Assembly (NCBI GenBank): GCA_023393165.1
Contig: JAEWMJ010000001.1
Location: 1-50,481, forward strand
DNA from: Bacillota bacterium
GTDB taxonomy: Bacteria; Bacillota; Clostridia; Christensenellales; Christensenellaceae
Length of the DNA stretch: 50,481 nt
Direction of reading: 5' to 3'
Program-made: the position numbers and the translations under genes
Part shown: positions 33,355-41,720 of the stretch, piece after piece
How the letters are laid out: each line of letters begins with the position of its first letter
How positions within the stretch are numbered: the stretch's first letter is position 1
Notes under the pieces: model-generated
Seen by the model: only the letters and a program-made list of their open reading frames with translations
Told to the model about the DNA's origin: nothing
Database searches by the model: none

Positions 33355-35232
33355 ATGGCGAATAAAAAAATCATACTCCGTATAAGCGGAATGACCTGCG
33401 GACACTGCGAAAAAAGGATCGTTTCGGCGGTCAAAAAACTGAACGGCGTGGTATCCGCAACAGCGTCCTTTCCAAAAAAACAGGCGGAAGTGACGTATGA
33501 CGAAAGCAAAACAGGTGAAAAGGAAATCAGGGCGGCAATAGAGGCTGAAGGCTATGCCGTGCGTCCGGCAGGGCGCGAAAAGCAGTCTATGGCCAAGGTG
33601 CTTCCGGTATTCCTGATAATCCTGGCAGTTTATTTTATTTTGAAATACTCCATCGGATTTGATTTCTTTAATCTGATTCCCAGGATCGACTCAACGGTAT
33701 CTTTGGCTGCGCTTTTTGCAATGGGGATTTTCACCAGCGTGCACTGCATTGCGATGTGCGGCGGCATAAACCTCTCACAGAGCGTGGGGGCCGGCCAAAG
33801 CGATGCGGGCAGGTTTAAAAAGCCGTTATTATACAACCTCGGCCGTATAGTATCGTATACCGCTGTCGGCGCAGTCGTGGGCGGGCTGGGTTCGGTGCTG
33901 TTTATCAGCATCACCGCAAAAGGCGTAATCATGCTGGCGGCGGCGATATTCATGATATTGATGGGGCTTTCCATGCTGGGCTGGCTTCCGCACTGGCTGG
34001 TGCCCAGATTGCCCAAAAAAGCGGTTATTAATACAAACAAGGCCGGGGCGGGAAAAGGGCCTTTTGTGGTGGGACTTTTAAACGGGCTGCTTCCCTGCGG
34101 GCCGCTGCAGGCAATGCAGATATACGCATTGTCCACCGGGTCGGCCGCGATGGGCGCGCTGTCCATGCTCCTGTTCTCGCTGGGTACGGTTCCCCTGATG
34201 CTGGGCGCTGGATTTGTATTCACATTATTAAAAGGAAAGTTTACCAGGGGCATTACACGGGTATCGGCGGTTTTGGTCATACTGATTGCGGTTGTGATGT
34301 TTACCAATGCCGGCGGGCTGTTTGGATGGAACATTTCCGGAACGGCGTCTGCAGCTTCGCAAGCAACGCAGGCGGACATAACCGAAGAACCGCAGGGGGG
34401 CTCTTCGGACGGCGCGGTATCAACCGTAAACGGCTACCAGATTGCGCAGATGGGGGACGGTGTTCAGACAGTGGAAGCCACGCTGGGCGCTTCGGGGTAT
34501 CCGCGTATCATAGTCCAGAAAGGGGTCCCTGTAAAATACAATTTGAAAGCCGATGATAAAAATATCAACGGCTGCAACGGCACGGTGGTAATCCCCAAAT
34601 TTAATATACAAAAAACGCTCCAGGCTGGGGATAATATTATGGAGTTCACGCCGGGCGAGTCGGGCGCCATCCCGTATACCTGCTGGATGGGCATGATCTC
34701 CGGACAGATCCAGGTTGTGGACGATCTGGCCAGCGTTGCGTCGGGCAGCGCGCCCGCTCCGTCTGTCCAGCCCGACGATTCCCAGGCGGCCTTAAGCGGC
34801 GGCTGCTGTGCGGGAACCGGCCAGGCTGCGGCATTCGCAAACGGCAACATCCCGGTTGACGAAGTGCAGGTTGCCCAGGTAAAAGACGGCGAACAGATCA
34901 TGACGGTTACGGTAGACGACCGGGGATATACCCCCGCGGTGCTGGTGGTACAGAAAGGCGTGAAAACGGTGATCAAATTCAATCCGGAGAGCCTCAGCTC
35001 CTGTAACGCAATCGTAACGTTCCCGGAATACAACGGATCGCTGTTTTTAAGCCGCGGCCAGACGGAAACGCCTGAACTCACGCCCGAATCCGATTTTACA
35101 TTTGAATGCGGTATGGGAATGCTGCACGGTTATGTGAAGGTGGTGGACGATATAAACAGTATAGATTTGGATGCAATAAAATCAGAAGTATCGCAGTATA
35201 AGCCGGCAAGCGGCGGCGGATGCTGCGGGTGA
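33355..35232 (+). CDS. HMA domain - SafE-like membrane domain - two cupredoxin domains fusion
   Basis: A 625-residue putative copper-handling protein. Residues 1-68 are a heavy-metal-associated domain with the MTCGHC copper motif. A multi-helix membrane domain of the SafE/UreH-like type (about 80-330) contains FTSVHCIAMCGGINLS and LLNGLLPCGPLQAMQIYAL. Two cupredoxin-like domains follow (about 358-455 and 502-607), each starting with a (I/V)AQ(M/V)(G/K)DG strand and carrying a CxMGM metal loop (YTCWMGM and FECGMGM). Only the second is followed by a histidine. GGCC motifs lie in the linker (SGGCCAG) and at the C-terminus (GGGCCG). It precedes the copper ATPase by 16 bases, so the two probably cooperate in moving copper out of the cytoplasm and holding it outside. 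GGGAGG lies before the ATG. Confidence 0.83.
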   Translation: MANKKIILRISGMTCGHCEKRIVSAVKKLNGVVSATASFPKKQAEVTYDESKTGEKEIRAAIEAEGYAVRPAGREKQSMAKVLPVFLIILAVYFILKYSIGFDFFNLIPRIDSTVSLAALFAMGIFTSVHCIAMCGGINLSQSVGAGQSDAGRFKKPLLYNLGRIVSYTAVGAVVGGLGSVLFISITAKGVIMLAAAIFMILMGLSMLGWLPHWLVPRLPKKAVINTNKAGAGKGPFVVGLLNGLLPCGPLQAMQIYALSTGSAAMGALSMLLFSLGTVPLMLGAGFVFTLLKGKFTRGITRVSAVLVILIAVVMFTNAGGLFGWNISGTASAASQATQADITEEPQGGSSDGAVSTVNGYQIAQMGDGVQTVEATLGASGYPRIIVQKGVPVKYNLKADDKNINGCNGTVVIPKFNIQKTLQAGDNIMEFTPGESGAIPYTCWMGMISGQIQVVDDLASVASGSAPAPSVQPDDSQAALSGGCCAGTGQAAAFANGNIPVDEVQVAQVKDGEQIMTVTVDDRGYTPAVLVVQKGVKTVIKFNPESLSSCNAIVTFPEYNGSLFLSRGQTETPELTPESDFTFECGMGMLHGYVKVVDDINSIDLDAIKSEVSQYKPASGGGCCG

Positions 35233-35248
35233 TCGGGAGGAATATAAA

Positions 35249-37714
35249 ATGATTGAAAAAACCTACGGCATAACGGGAATGTCCTGCGCTTCCTGCGCCG
35301 CGCATGTACAAAAGGCGGTTTCAAAACTTACCGGCGTGGAACGGGGGGATGTGAATATATCTACAGAAAAGCTGACCGTACGCTTTGACGATGCAAAAAT
35401 AGGATTTGCAGAACTCAAAAAGGCGGTCGAGGACGCAGGCTACGGCCTTGTACCCGAAACGTCGTTAAAAAAAATAGAATTGGGTGTGGACGGAATGACC
35501 TGCTCGGCATGCTCCGCGGCTGTGGAAAGGGCTCTTAAAAAACTGCCGGGGGTGGCGTCCGCCGGGGTGAACCTGACCACCAACCGGGCAACAATAGAAT
35601 ACGATCCGGCGCTGGTGAAACTGTCGGATATCAAGGCTGCGGTTGTGGATGCAGGTTATACGCCCAGGGAGATTGAAGGCGCAAAAGAGCGGGATTTGGA
35701 GGCCGAAAAACGGGAAAAGGCGCTGAAAAACATGCGTGCACGGCTTATAGTCGCTATCATATTTTCCGTACCGATACTGTACATCGCGATGTCCCATATG
35801 TTTCCCCAGTTAAAGGCTCCTCTGCCGGAGTTTATGAGTTCGCATGATTTTCCCCTGATGTTCGCGCTGGTACAGTTGGTTCTGACTGTCCCGGTCATGA
35901 TCGCGGGAAGCAGATTCTTTAAAGTAGGCCTTAAAACCCTTTTCAAGGGAGCGCCCAATATGGATTCGCTGGTGGCCATCGGCACTGGAAGCGCGTTTAT
36001 TTATAGCGTATACGCAACGGTGCAGATTTACCTTGGAAATTTCGGATTCTCGGCGTCCCTCTATTTTGAATCGGCTGCGGTGGTCATCACGCTGGTGATG
36101 CTGGGCAAATATTTTGAGGCGGTGAGCAAGGGTAAAACGTCCGAAGCCATTAAAAAACTGATGGGTCTGAAACCCAAGACCGCTATTCTCATCAAAAACG
36201 GGAACGAAATCGAAGTACCCCTGGATGAAGTTGCGGTGGGTGATGTCATACTTTTGCGTCCGGGTTCATCCGTAGCTGTCGACGGGGTTGTGCTGGAAGG
36301 AATCTCCTCCATGGACGAATCCATGCTGACGGGCGAAAGCCTGCCCGTGGAAAAACAGCCGGGAAGCGCCGTCACGGGCGGCAGCATCAACGGCGAGGGA
36401 CTCATAAAGTTCCAGGCGACGCGGGTCGGGGCGGACACCGCTCTTTCAAAGATCATCAAGCTGGTGGAGGAAGCGCAGGGTAAAAAAGCGCCTATCGCCA
36501 AACTTGCCGATGTTATTTCGGGATATTTTGTACCGGCTGTGCTGATTATAGCGGTTGTGGCCGCAATTATCTGGGGAATAAACGGAAAAGACTTTAACTT
36601 TGTACTGAACATATTCGTTACCGTGCTGGTTATCGCCTGCCCGTGCGCTTTAGGGCTTGCAACGCCTACGGCTATCATGGTGGGTACAGGCAAAGGCGCC
36701 GAACTGGGCATATTGATCAAAGGCGGTGAGGCTCTCGAGACCACCCATAAGATCAAGGCGGTTGTGCTTGACAAAACCGGCACAATCACCGAAGGAAAAC
36801 CGGTGCTGACAGACGTAAAAACATACGGAAACGCGGATGCGACGGACGCGCTCCTCCTGTGTGCGTCGGCCGAACGGGGTTCCGAACATCCGATAGCAAG
36901 GGCGATCGTGGAAGGCGCGAAGGAAAAGGGGCTCGAACTCATTGAACCGGATTCCTTCAAAGCGGTTCCCGGAAGGGGAATAGACGCAGTCGTTCGGGGC
37001 AAACGGGTGCTTGCGGGCAATGTGCTACTGATGCAGGAAAACAATATTGATACCGGTTTTGCGCAGGCGGATGCAGCAAATTTTGCGGGCGCGGGAAGGA
37101 CGCTTATGTACGTTGCCGTGGACGGTAAGCTGGAAGCGCTGATGGCGGCGGCGGATACCGTAAAGCCCGGCAGCAAAAGAGCGGTTATGCAGCTGAAATC
37201 CATGGGTGTGGACGTATTCATGATAACCGGCGATAATAAAAACACTGCGGCCGCAATCGCAAAGGAAGTGGAGATAGCAAACGTACTGTCCGACGTGCTG
37301 CCCGGAGACAAGGCCGGAGAAGTCAAGAAATTGCAGGATAAGGGCCTTAAAGTCGCAATGGTGGGAGACGGTATTAACGACGCGCCTGCGCTTGTACAGG
37401 CGGACGTTGGCATGGCCATCGGCACGGGTACGGACGTTGCGGTGGAATCCGCGGATGTCGTGCTGATGCGCGGAGATCTGCAGGAAGTTCCGGTCGCGAT
37501 CGCACTCAGCCGCGCTACGATCAGGAACATCCGGCAAAACCTGTTCTGGGCGTTTATCTACAACATGGTGGGCATTCCTCTTGCAGCCGGCGTGCTGTAC
37601 GCGTTCGGCGGGCCGCTGTTAACCCCGATATTCGCGGGGGCAGCCATGGCGTTAAGCTCGGTCTCGGTGGTATCCAACGCGCTCAGGCTGAAGAGGTTTA
37701 AGATCCGTCCCTAA
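35249..37714 (+). CDS. copA: Copper-exporting P1B-type ATPase
   Basis: An 821-residue P-type ATPase with two N-terminal metal-binding domains (MSCASC at about residue 11 and MTCSACS near 80), eight membrane helices and all P-type motifs: TGESLPV, the CPC copper site (IACPCALGLATPT), the phosphorylation site DKTGTIT, the HP motif in SEHPIARA, and MVGDGINDAPAL. The CPC motif with two CxxC domains is the hallmark of Cu+ exporters. GGGAGG precedes ATG 35249. It lies between the cupredoxin fusion and a lipoprotein gene, probably in one transcript. No CsoR or CopY repressor is adjacent, so the two-component system downstream may be the regulator. Confidence 0.95.
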   Translation: MIEKTYGITGMSCASCAAHVQKAVSKLTGVERGDVNISTEKLTVRFDDAKIGFAELKKAVEDAGYGLVPETSLKKIELGVDGMTCSACSAAVERALKKLPGVASAGVNLTTNRATIEYDPALVKLSDIKAAVVDAGYTPREIEGAKERDLEAEKREKALKNMRARLIVAIIFSVPILYIAMSHMFPQLKAPLPEFMSSHDFPLMFALVQLVLTVPVMIAGSRFFKVGLKTLFKGAPNMDSLVAIGTGSAFIYSVYATVQIYLGNFGFSASLYFESAAVVITLVMLGKYFEAVSKGKTSEAIKKLMGLKPKTAILIKNGNEIEVPLDEVAVGDVILLRPGSSVAVDGVVLEGISSMDESMLTGESLPVEKQPGSAVTGGSINGEGLIKFQATRVGADTALSKIIKLVEEAQGKKAPIAKLADVISGYFVPAVLIIAVVAAIIWGINGKDFNFVLNIFVTVLVIACPCALGLATPTAIMVGTGKGAELGILIKGGEALETTHKIKAVVLDKTGTITEGKPVLTDVKTYGNADATDALLLCASAERGSEHPIARAIVEGAKEKGLELIEPDSFKAVPGRGIDAVVRGKRVLAGNVLLMQENNIDTGFAQADAANFAGAGRTLMYVAVDGKLEALMAAADTVKPGSKRAVMQLKSMGVDVFMITGDNKNTAAAIAKEVEIANVLSDVLPGDKAGEVKKLQDKGLKVAMVGDGINDAPALVQADVGMAIGTGTDVAVESADVVLMRGDLQEVPVAIALSRATIRNIRQNLFWAFIYNMVGIPLAAGVLYAFGGPLLTPIFAGAAMALSSVSVVSNALRLKRFKIRP

Positions 37715-37759
37715 AAGTCTGCAGTTGGGAATGAATATAAAAAATAGGAGAAATAATAT

Positions 37760-38413
37760 ATGAAAAAAATAATAGCAACCGTCGTTTCAGTCATTACGGC
37801 AATCGCCGTATTTGCGGGCTGCTCCGCCACGGATGTGGTTTTAAAATACAGTCCGGGTTCTCTCGATGCAATTACAAAGGCATTCCCGGCGATTGTTACC
37901 GATAATACCGTAAACGACCATTATTACTACATTTCGGTGGACAATGAAACGAAACTCCGTATAAGCCATGATTACAGCATGACGGACGCAGAAGATATCG
38001 TCATGGAAACTCCGCTGAAGCCATTTACGGACGCGGGCCTCGATCCCTCTAAACTGGGCGCGGGCTACAGGACGGACGGACAGACGCTGTATCTGACGGC
38101 AGACTTTGGGAATGGTACCGGCGAAAAGGAAAGCCTTACGGATTCAGTTTTCGAGAGCGTGAAATACGACCGCAAGACACTTACCTATCATCAGGATCTG
38201 GACCATTACGGCATCAAGATCCCCGGCGGTAAATTTGAGTTCGCTAAAGATTATAAAACCAACGATAAGGACATTGTGTTTGTGATCGCGGCAAAACCGT
38301 TCGCCGACCTGGGCGTGGATGTTCAAAATATTGACGGCTGGGCGTTCAAAACCATGAAAGATACGGACGGCAGCGATATTGACGTATTGCTGAAACCATA
38401 CGATCTGGGTTAA
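37760..38413 (+). CDS. Lipoprotein of unknown function with two internal repeats, copper cluster
   Basis: A 217-residue protein with a signal peptide and lipobox (VFAGC, Cys about residue 21), so anchored on the outer face of the membrane. The mature part consists of two related halves. The first begins DHYYYISVD and contains TPLKPFTDAGLDPSKL; the second begins DHYGIKIPG and contains AAKPFADLGVDVQNI. Both have DY(S/K)-x-x-D before an acidic-hydrophobic strand. I do not recognise a family. It has few Met, His or Cys residues, so direct copper binding is not obvious. The spacing from copA (45 bases) and a GGAG site suggest co-expression. A role as envelope partner of the copper system is inference. 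Confidence 0.7.
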   Translation: MKKIIATVVSVITAIAVFAGCSATDVVLKYSPGSLDAITKAFPAIVTDNTVNDHYYYISVDNETKLRISHDYSMTDAEDIVMETPLKPFTDAGLDPSKLGAGYRTDGQTLYLTADFGNGTGEKESLTDSVFESVKYDRKTLTYHQDLDHYGIKIPGGKFEFAKDYKTNDKDIVFVIAAKPFADLGVDVQNIDGWAFKTMKDTDGSDIDVLLKPYDLG

Positions 38414-38427
38414 CAGATAATGAGAGA

Positions 38428-38470
38428 CAGGCGTTGAAATTACTACTAATTTTCAATGCCTGTTTAAATA
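38428..38470 (+). terminator. Probable terminator of the copper genes
   Basis: An imperfect stem pairing AGGCGTTGAAATT with AATTTTCAATGCCT (one bulge, one G-U), followed by GTTTAAAT. The T-run is weak, so some read-through into the two-component genes is possible. Confidence 0.5.
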
Positions 38471-38536
38471 CTAAAAAATGTCCAATATTAAGACAAGATG
38501 TTATAATGTAAAGAAGAACGCGCAGGAGGAAAACGG

Positions 38537-39262
38537 TTGAATCCCTTGAAAACTGTACTTGTTGTTGACGATGAAGCCAAAATAACAGAAGTTCTGGAAG
38601 CGTATCTGCAAAAGGCGGGATACCGAACGGTTTCCGCCGGAAACGGGCCGGAAGCGCTGCGGCTGTTTTCCGAAGAATCGCCCGCGCTGATAGTGCTTGA
38701 TCTGATGCTTCCCGGCCTTGCGGGTGAAGATGTTTGCCGTGCCATACGCCGGAGTTCAAACGTTCCCATTATTATGCTTACGGCCAAGGCGGATGAGGAC
38801 AGTATCCTGAAGGGCCTGGATATCGGAGCGGACGATTATGTGACCAAACCGTTCAGCCCCAGGCAGATCGTGGCCCGGGTAAATGCGGTACTGAGAAGAA
38901 CGCGGGGGGAAAAGGTCTCCGCCCAGAAAGAGTATTCATTTAACAATGGGGAACTGTCGATTGACGACAACGGCCATGAAGTCAAAAAATGCGGCAGGCA
39001 GGTTTATATGACCCCAAACGAGTATAAAATTCTGTTCGCAATGGCAAGGTATCCAAGCAAGACATTCACAAGGGAAGAACTGATCGCGGTAGCTCTGGGG
39101 GACGAATTTGAGGGCTTTGACCGTGTGATCGACACCCATATCAAAAATATCCGCCAGAAAATTGAGGATCATTCAAAAAACCCGCGTTATGTGATCACCG
39201 TTCACGGAATAGGATATAAGTTTGGCGGCGAACCGGACAAAGCCGGCGGTGATGCGCGATGA
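38537..39262 (+). CDS. OmpR-family response regulator
   Basis: A 241-residue regulator with receiver domain (VLVVDDEAKI, phosphoacceptor in LIVLDLMLPG, switch region MLTAKADE, conserved lysine in YVTKPFSP) and a winged-helix DNA-binding domain ending in FDRVIDTHIKNIRQKIE...GIGYKF. The start is TTG 38537 with AGGAGG seven bases upstream; no better ATG exists. It overlaps the kinase gene by four bases (ATGA). The position behind the copper genes suggests control of copper or envelope stress, by analogy with CusRS-type pairs, but this is not shown by the sequence. Confidence 0.92.
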   Translation: MNPLKTVLVVDDEAKITEVLEAYLQKAGYRTVSAGNGPEALRLFSEESPALIVLDLMLPGLAGEDVCRAIRRSSNVPIIMLTAKADEDSILKGLDIGADDYVTKPFSPRQIVARVNAVLRRTRGEKVSAQKEYSFNNGELSIDDNGHEVKKCGRQVYMTPNEYKILFAMARYPSKTFTREELIAVALGDEFEGFDRVIDTHIKNIRQKIEDHSKNPRYVITVHGIGYKFGGEPDKAGGDAR

Positions 39263-40659
39263 AACACAGCCTTCGTTTTAAGATTACTGCGGCGTTTATG
39301 GTCGTTACACTTTCATTATTTGTTCTCATCAGCCTTTTTGCCAATTTCTTTCTGGCCAATCAGTTTAAGGAATATATCATAAACAAGCAGGAGCAGTCCA
39401 TAAATGATGTTGTAAACTCAGTTTCACAGGAATACAACAAAATGACGAACGCCTGGGATACGCTCGGGATCGAGACGGTGGGCATGAATGCACTGGAATC
39501 GGGACTGATCATCCGCGTAAAAGACAGCAATAATATTGTGATATGGGACGCGCAGAAGCATAACGGCGGAATGTGTTCGTCCATTCTGGAACATATGGCG
39601 ACCAACATGCAGTCCTACAATTCAAATTTCCAGGGCGGATATGTGGAAAAAACCTATCCGATCCAATCCGGAGGAGTTAATACGGGAAGCGTGGATGTGG
39701 GGTATTACGGGCCGTACTTTTATAACGATATTGATTTGCAGTTTTTGGGATCACTGAACAATTTGCTTTTTTGGGGCGCGTTTATTTCCCTGGCGGCATG
39801 CCTTCTGATCGGAGCGTATATGGCAAGAAGGATGGCGCGCCCCATTGCACGTGTGGTTCAAACGGCCGGAAGTATCGCGGACGGCGATTTAAGCGAACGC
39901 GTCCGGGAAAGTTCCGGCACAAAAGAGATCGTGGAGTTGACCGATTCCATCAATTCGCTGGCGGAGACGCTCCAAAAGCAGGAAACGCTGCGCAAAAGGC
40001 TGACGGCGGACGTTGCGCACGAGCTGCGCACGCCTCTTGCCACGCTGCAAAGCCATGTGGAAGCAATGATAGACGGCGTATGGGAACCGGATAATGAAAG
40101 GCTTCAAAGCTTTCATGAGGAAATCATCCGGCTTTCCAGGATGGTTGGGGACTTGGAGAAGCTGTCGCTGTATGAAGGTGAAAACCTGATGCTACACTAT
40201 GAACGGTTTGATATTTCCGGTCTGGCCGGGAGGCTGCTTCTTCATTTTGAGAGCAATTTTAAAAATAAAAACATTGATCTTGGTTTTGATGGGCAGGAGC
40301 TGTTTGTCGAAGCCGATAAGGATAAGATCAGCCAGGTGTTGATCAATCTTTTATCCAACGCGCTGAAATATACGCCTGAAGGAGGAACCGTCACGGTCGA
40401 TGTATCCGATAAGGGGGACGAAGCGTCCATTGCGGTACGGGACACGGGAATCGGGATACCCGGGGAAGATCTGCCTTTTATATTCGAGCGGTTCTACAGG
40501 ACCGATAAATCCAGAACCCGGCTGACCGGCGGCTCGGGGATCGGTCTTACGATTGCAAAATCAATTGCATTGGCGCATCACGGCAATATAACCGTCCGGA
40601 GCAAGCCGAATGAGGGGAGTTTGTTTGTATTCACGCTGCCCAAATATTCAGGCCGCTGA
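39259..40659 (+). CDS. Sensor histidine kinase (HAMP, HisKA, HATPase)
   Basis: A 466-residue membrane kinase. Transmembrane helices lie at about residues 10-32 and 168-190 and enclose an extracellular sensor of roughly 135 residues, which contains a cluster of potential metal ligands (HNGGMCSSILEHM). A HAMP domain (ARPIARVVQ... to about 245), the phosphoacceptor segment DVAHELRTPLATLQ, an N box (INLLSNALKYTP), DTGIGIPGEDLPFIFERFYR and a GGSGIGLTI loop follow. All catalytic motifs are intact. It is coupled to the regulator at 38537. The Met/His/Cys cluster together with the neighbouring copper genes makes copper sensing a reasonable guess. Its last bases form the start of a palindromic repeat. 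Confidence 0.92.
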   Translation: MKHSLRFKITAAFMVVTLSLFVLISLFANFFLANQFKEYIINKQEQSINDVVNSVSQEYNKMTNAWDTLGIETVGMNALESGLIIRVKDSNNIVIWDAQKHNGGMCSSILEHMATNMQSYNSNFQGGYVEKTYPIQSGGVNTGSVDVGYYGPYFYNDIDLQFLGSLNNLLFWGAFISLAACLLIGAYMARRMARPIARVVQTAGSIADGDLSERVRESSGTKEIVELTDSINSLAETLQKQETLRKRLTADVAHELRTPLATLQSHVEAMIDGVWEPDNERLQSFHEEIIRLSRMVGDLEKLSLYEGENLMLHYERFDISGLAGRLLLHFESNFKNKNIDLGFDGQELFVEADKDKISQVLINLLSNALKYTPEGGTVTVDVSDKGDEASIAVRDTGIGIPGEDLPFIFERFYRTDKSRTRLTGGSGIGLTIAKSIALAHHGNITVRSKPNEGSLFVFTLPKYSGR

Positions 40660-40758
40660 AAGCCCCAACTACTGCGTTATTTCTCCGCCTGTTCCTCAGC
40701 GTAGGCGAACTACGCTTGCGTCGCAGTACTCGAAATGCCTTGTATTTGGAGCTTTCAG
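40656..40758. repeat. Large imperfect palindromic intergenic repeat
   Basis: About 103 bases whose ends are inverted copies: CTGAAAGC at 40656-40663 and GCTTTCAG at 40751-40758, with the pairing continuing inward (CCCCAACTAC against GTATTTGGAG). The centre has its own perfect hairpin, GCGTAG (40699-40704) with CTACGC (40710-40715). It begins at the kinase stop codon and carries no protein. It resembles the mobile intergenic palindromes (REP/MITE-like) found in multiple copies in Clostridia, and it may also act as a terminator for both flanking genes. Confidence 0.65.
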
Positions 40759-40810
40759 TAGCCTTCATTTGATTGAAGTTTGTCTTTCTTAAGACGCGAA
40801 AGTATATCCA

Positions 40811-40848
40811 GGCCGCTGACAACCCCCATCGCCTTCGTTATTTTTCCG
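40811..40848. repeat. Partial second copy of the palindromic repeat
   Basis: Begins GGCCGCTGA, identical to the start of the previous copy (40651-40659), and continues with CCCC, C-T-T/T-G-CGTTATTT and TCCG in matching order; about three quarters of the bases agree. It then diverges before the palindrome centre. It lies about 50 bases from the end of the leftward flavoprotein gene. Confidence 0.5.
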
Positions 40849-40898
40849 TTTAATTATTTTGCGGTCACTCTATGCGGCTGAAACGGTATTTAAGAGTG

Positions 40899-41444
40899 TT
40901 ATATTTTTTGCCAGAGATTCCTCAGAACCTCCATTTCATCCTGCTTTTTCAGGATCTCGCCCGCTTCCTGGGCTTCCGCGGAATACGAGAATACGATATT
41001 CCAGCCCAGATAATCGCAGATGCATTCGAATTGTTCCCTGATGATGCGGTACTGCGGATTCGTTGTGTCGCTACCGCCGATCACAACGGTGCCGATCATT
41101 TTTTTGCATTCCTGCAGCCCGGCAACTTTGGAATACATTTTGTCAATTACGGCTTTCAATTGCGAGGAAACTCCCCACCAGTAAACGGGGGACCCAAATA
41201 TAACGCAGTCCGCATCCGCTATTTTATTTATGATGCCGGCGCTTTCATCCGGCATAATGCAGTTTCCGCCGTTATCGCGGCATTCGTCGCAATTGGTGCA
41301 GCCGCTGATCCTGTGCCTGGTGACATCGTACAGTTCAATTTCCGCATCCGGGATATTTTCCTTTATTCCGTCTGCAACGGCGTTTATTGCGGTCCGTGTG
41401 TTTCCGTTTAAGCGGGGGCTTCCATTCAACAATAAAAACTTCAT
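40899..41444 (-). CDS. Iron-sulfur flavoprotein (NADPH-dependent FMN reductase family)
   Basis: A 181-residue flavodoxin-like protein. The FMN phosphate loop is in LNGSPRLNGNTRTA near the N-terminus, and the flavin-ring loop is GSPVYWWGVSSQLKAVIDK. Between them is a compact four-cysteine motif (CTNCDECRDNGGNC, spacing CX2CX2CX6C), the [4Fe-4S] motif of iron-sulfur flavoproteins, which handle electrons and detoxify oxygen species or reduce quinones and other acceptors in anaerobes. A GGGAGG site precedes the ATG. It is a single gene transcribed away from the sensor genes to the right. The natural electron donor is not evident. Confidence 0.88.
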   Translation of the reverse strand: MKFLLLNGSPRLNGNTRTAINAVADGIKENIPDAEIELYDVTRHRISGCTNCDECRDNGGNCIMPDESAGIINKIADADCVIFGSPVYWWGVSSQLKAVIDKMYSKVAGLQECKKMIGTVVIGGSDTTNPQYRIIREQFECICDYLGWNIVFSYSAEAQEAGEILKKQDEMEVLRNLWQKI

Positions 41445-41497
41445 ATTAGTCCTCCCTGAAATTTTTTTAATCGGAATGAAAAAATTATGGCTCTTTC

Positions 41498-41506
41498 AGT
41501 ATAACA
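41498..41506 (-). promoter_or_regulatory. Extended -10 promoter of the flavoprotein gene
   Basis: On the minus strand TGTTATACT: TG plus TATACT (41503-41498). A TTTGCG-like -35 lies about 16 bases upstream. The leader is about 45 bases. Confidence 0.5.
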
Positions 41507-41555
41507 TTTTTTCATCATCCGCAAAGGTTTATTGCTTTAAAAAAAATTTCAAAAC

Positions 41556-41584
41556 TTGAAAATAAGTCTCAATAAATATAAAAT
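41556..41584 (+). promoter_or_regulatory. Promoter of the three-component sensor genes
   Basis: TTGAAA (41556-41561), a 17-base spacer and TAAAAT (41579-41584). The leader to GTG 41721 would be about 130 bases. Confidence 0.5.
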
Positions 41585-41720
41585 AGGATCATAATATCCA
41601 ATAATTAAACAAAAAATATAATTGTATTGTATTTTTTATGATGATTTTTACGTGAAAAAAGCTTCCCGGCCAATTCAAAAAATAAAGCGGGCCTTAAATA
41701 ATTACAGCGAGGGAATAAAA

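Noticed and set aside
36061..37530. Long open frame (489 codons) on the minus strand
   Set aside because: It lies wholly opposite copA; the serine/threonine/alanine-rich product has no recognisable domain and no ribosome binding site. It is a codon-usage shadow.
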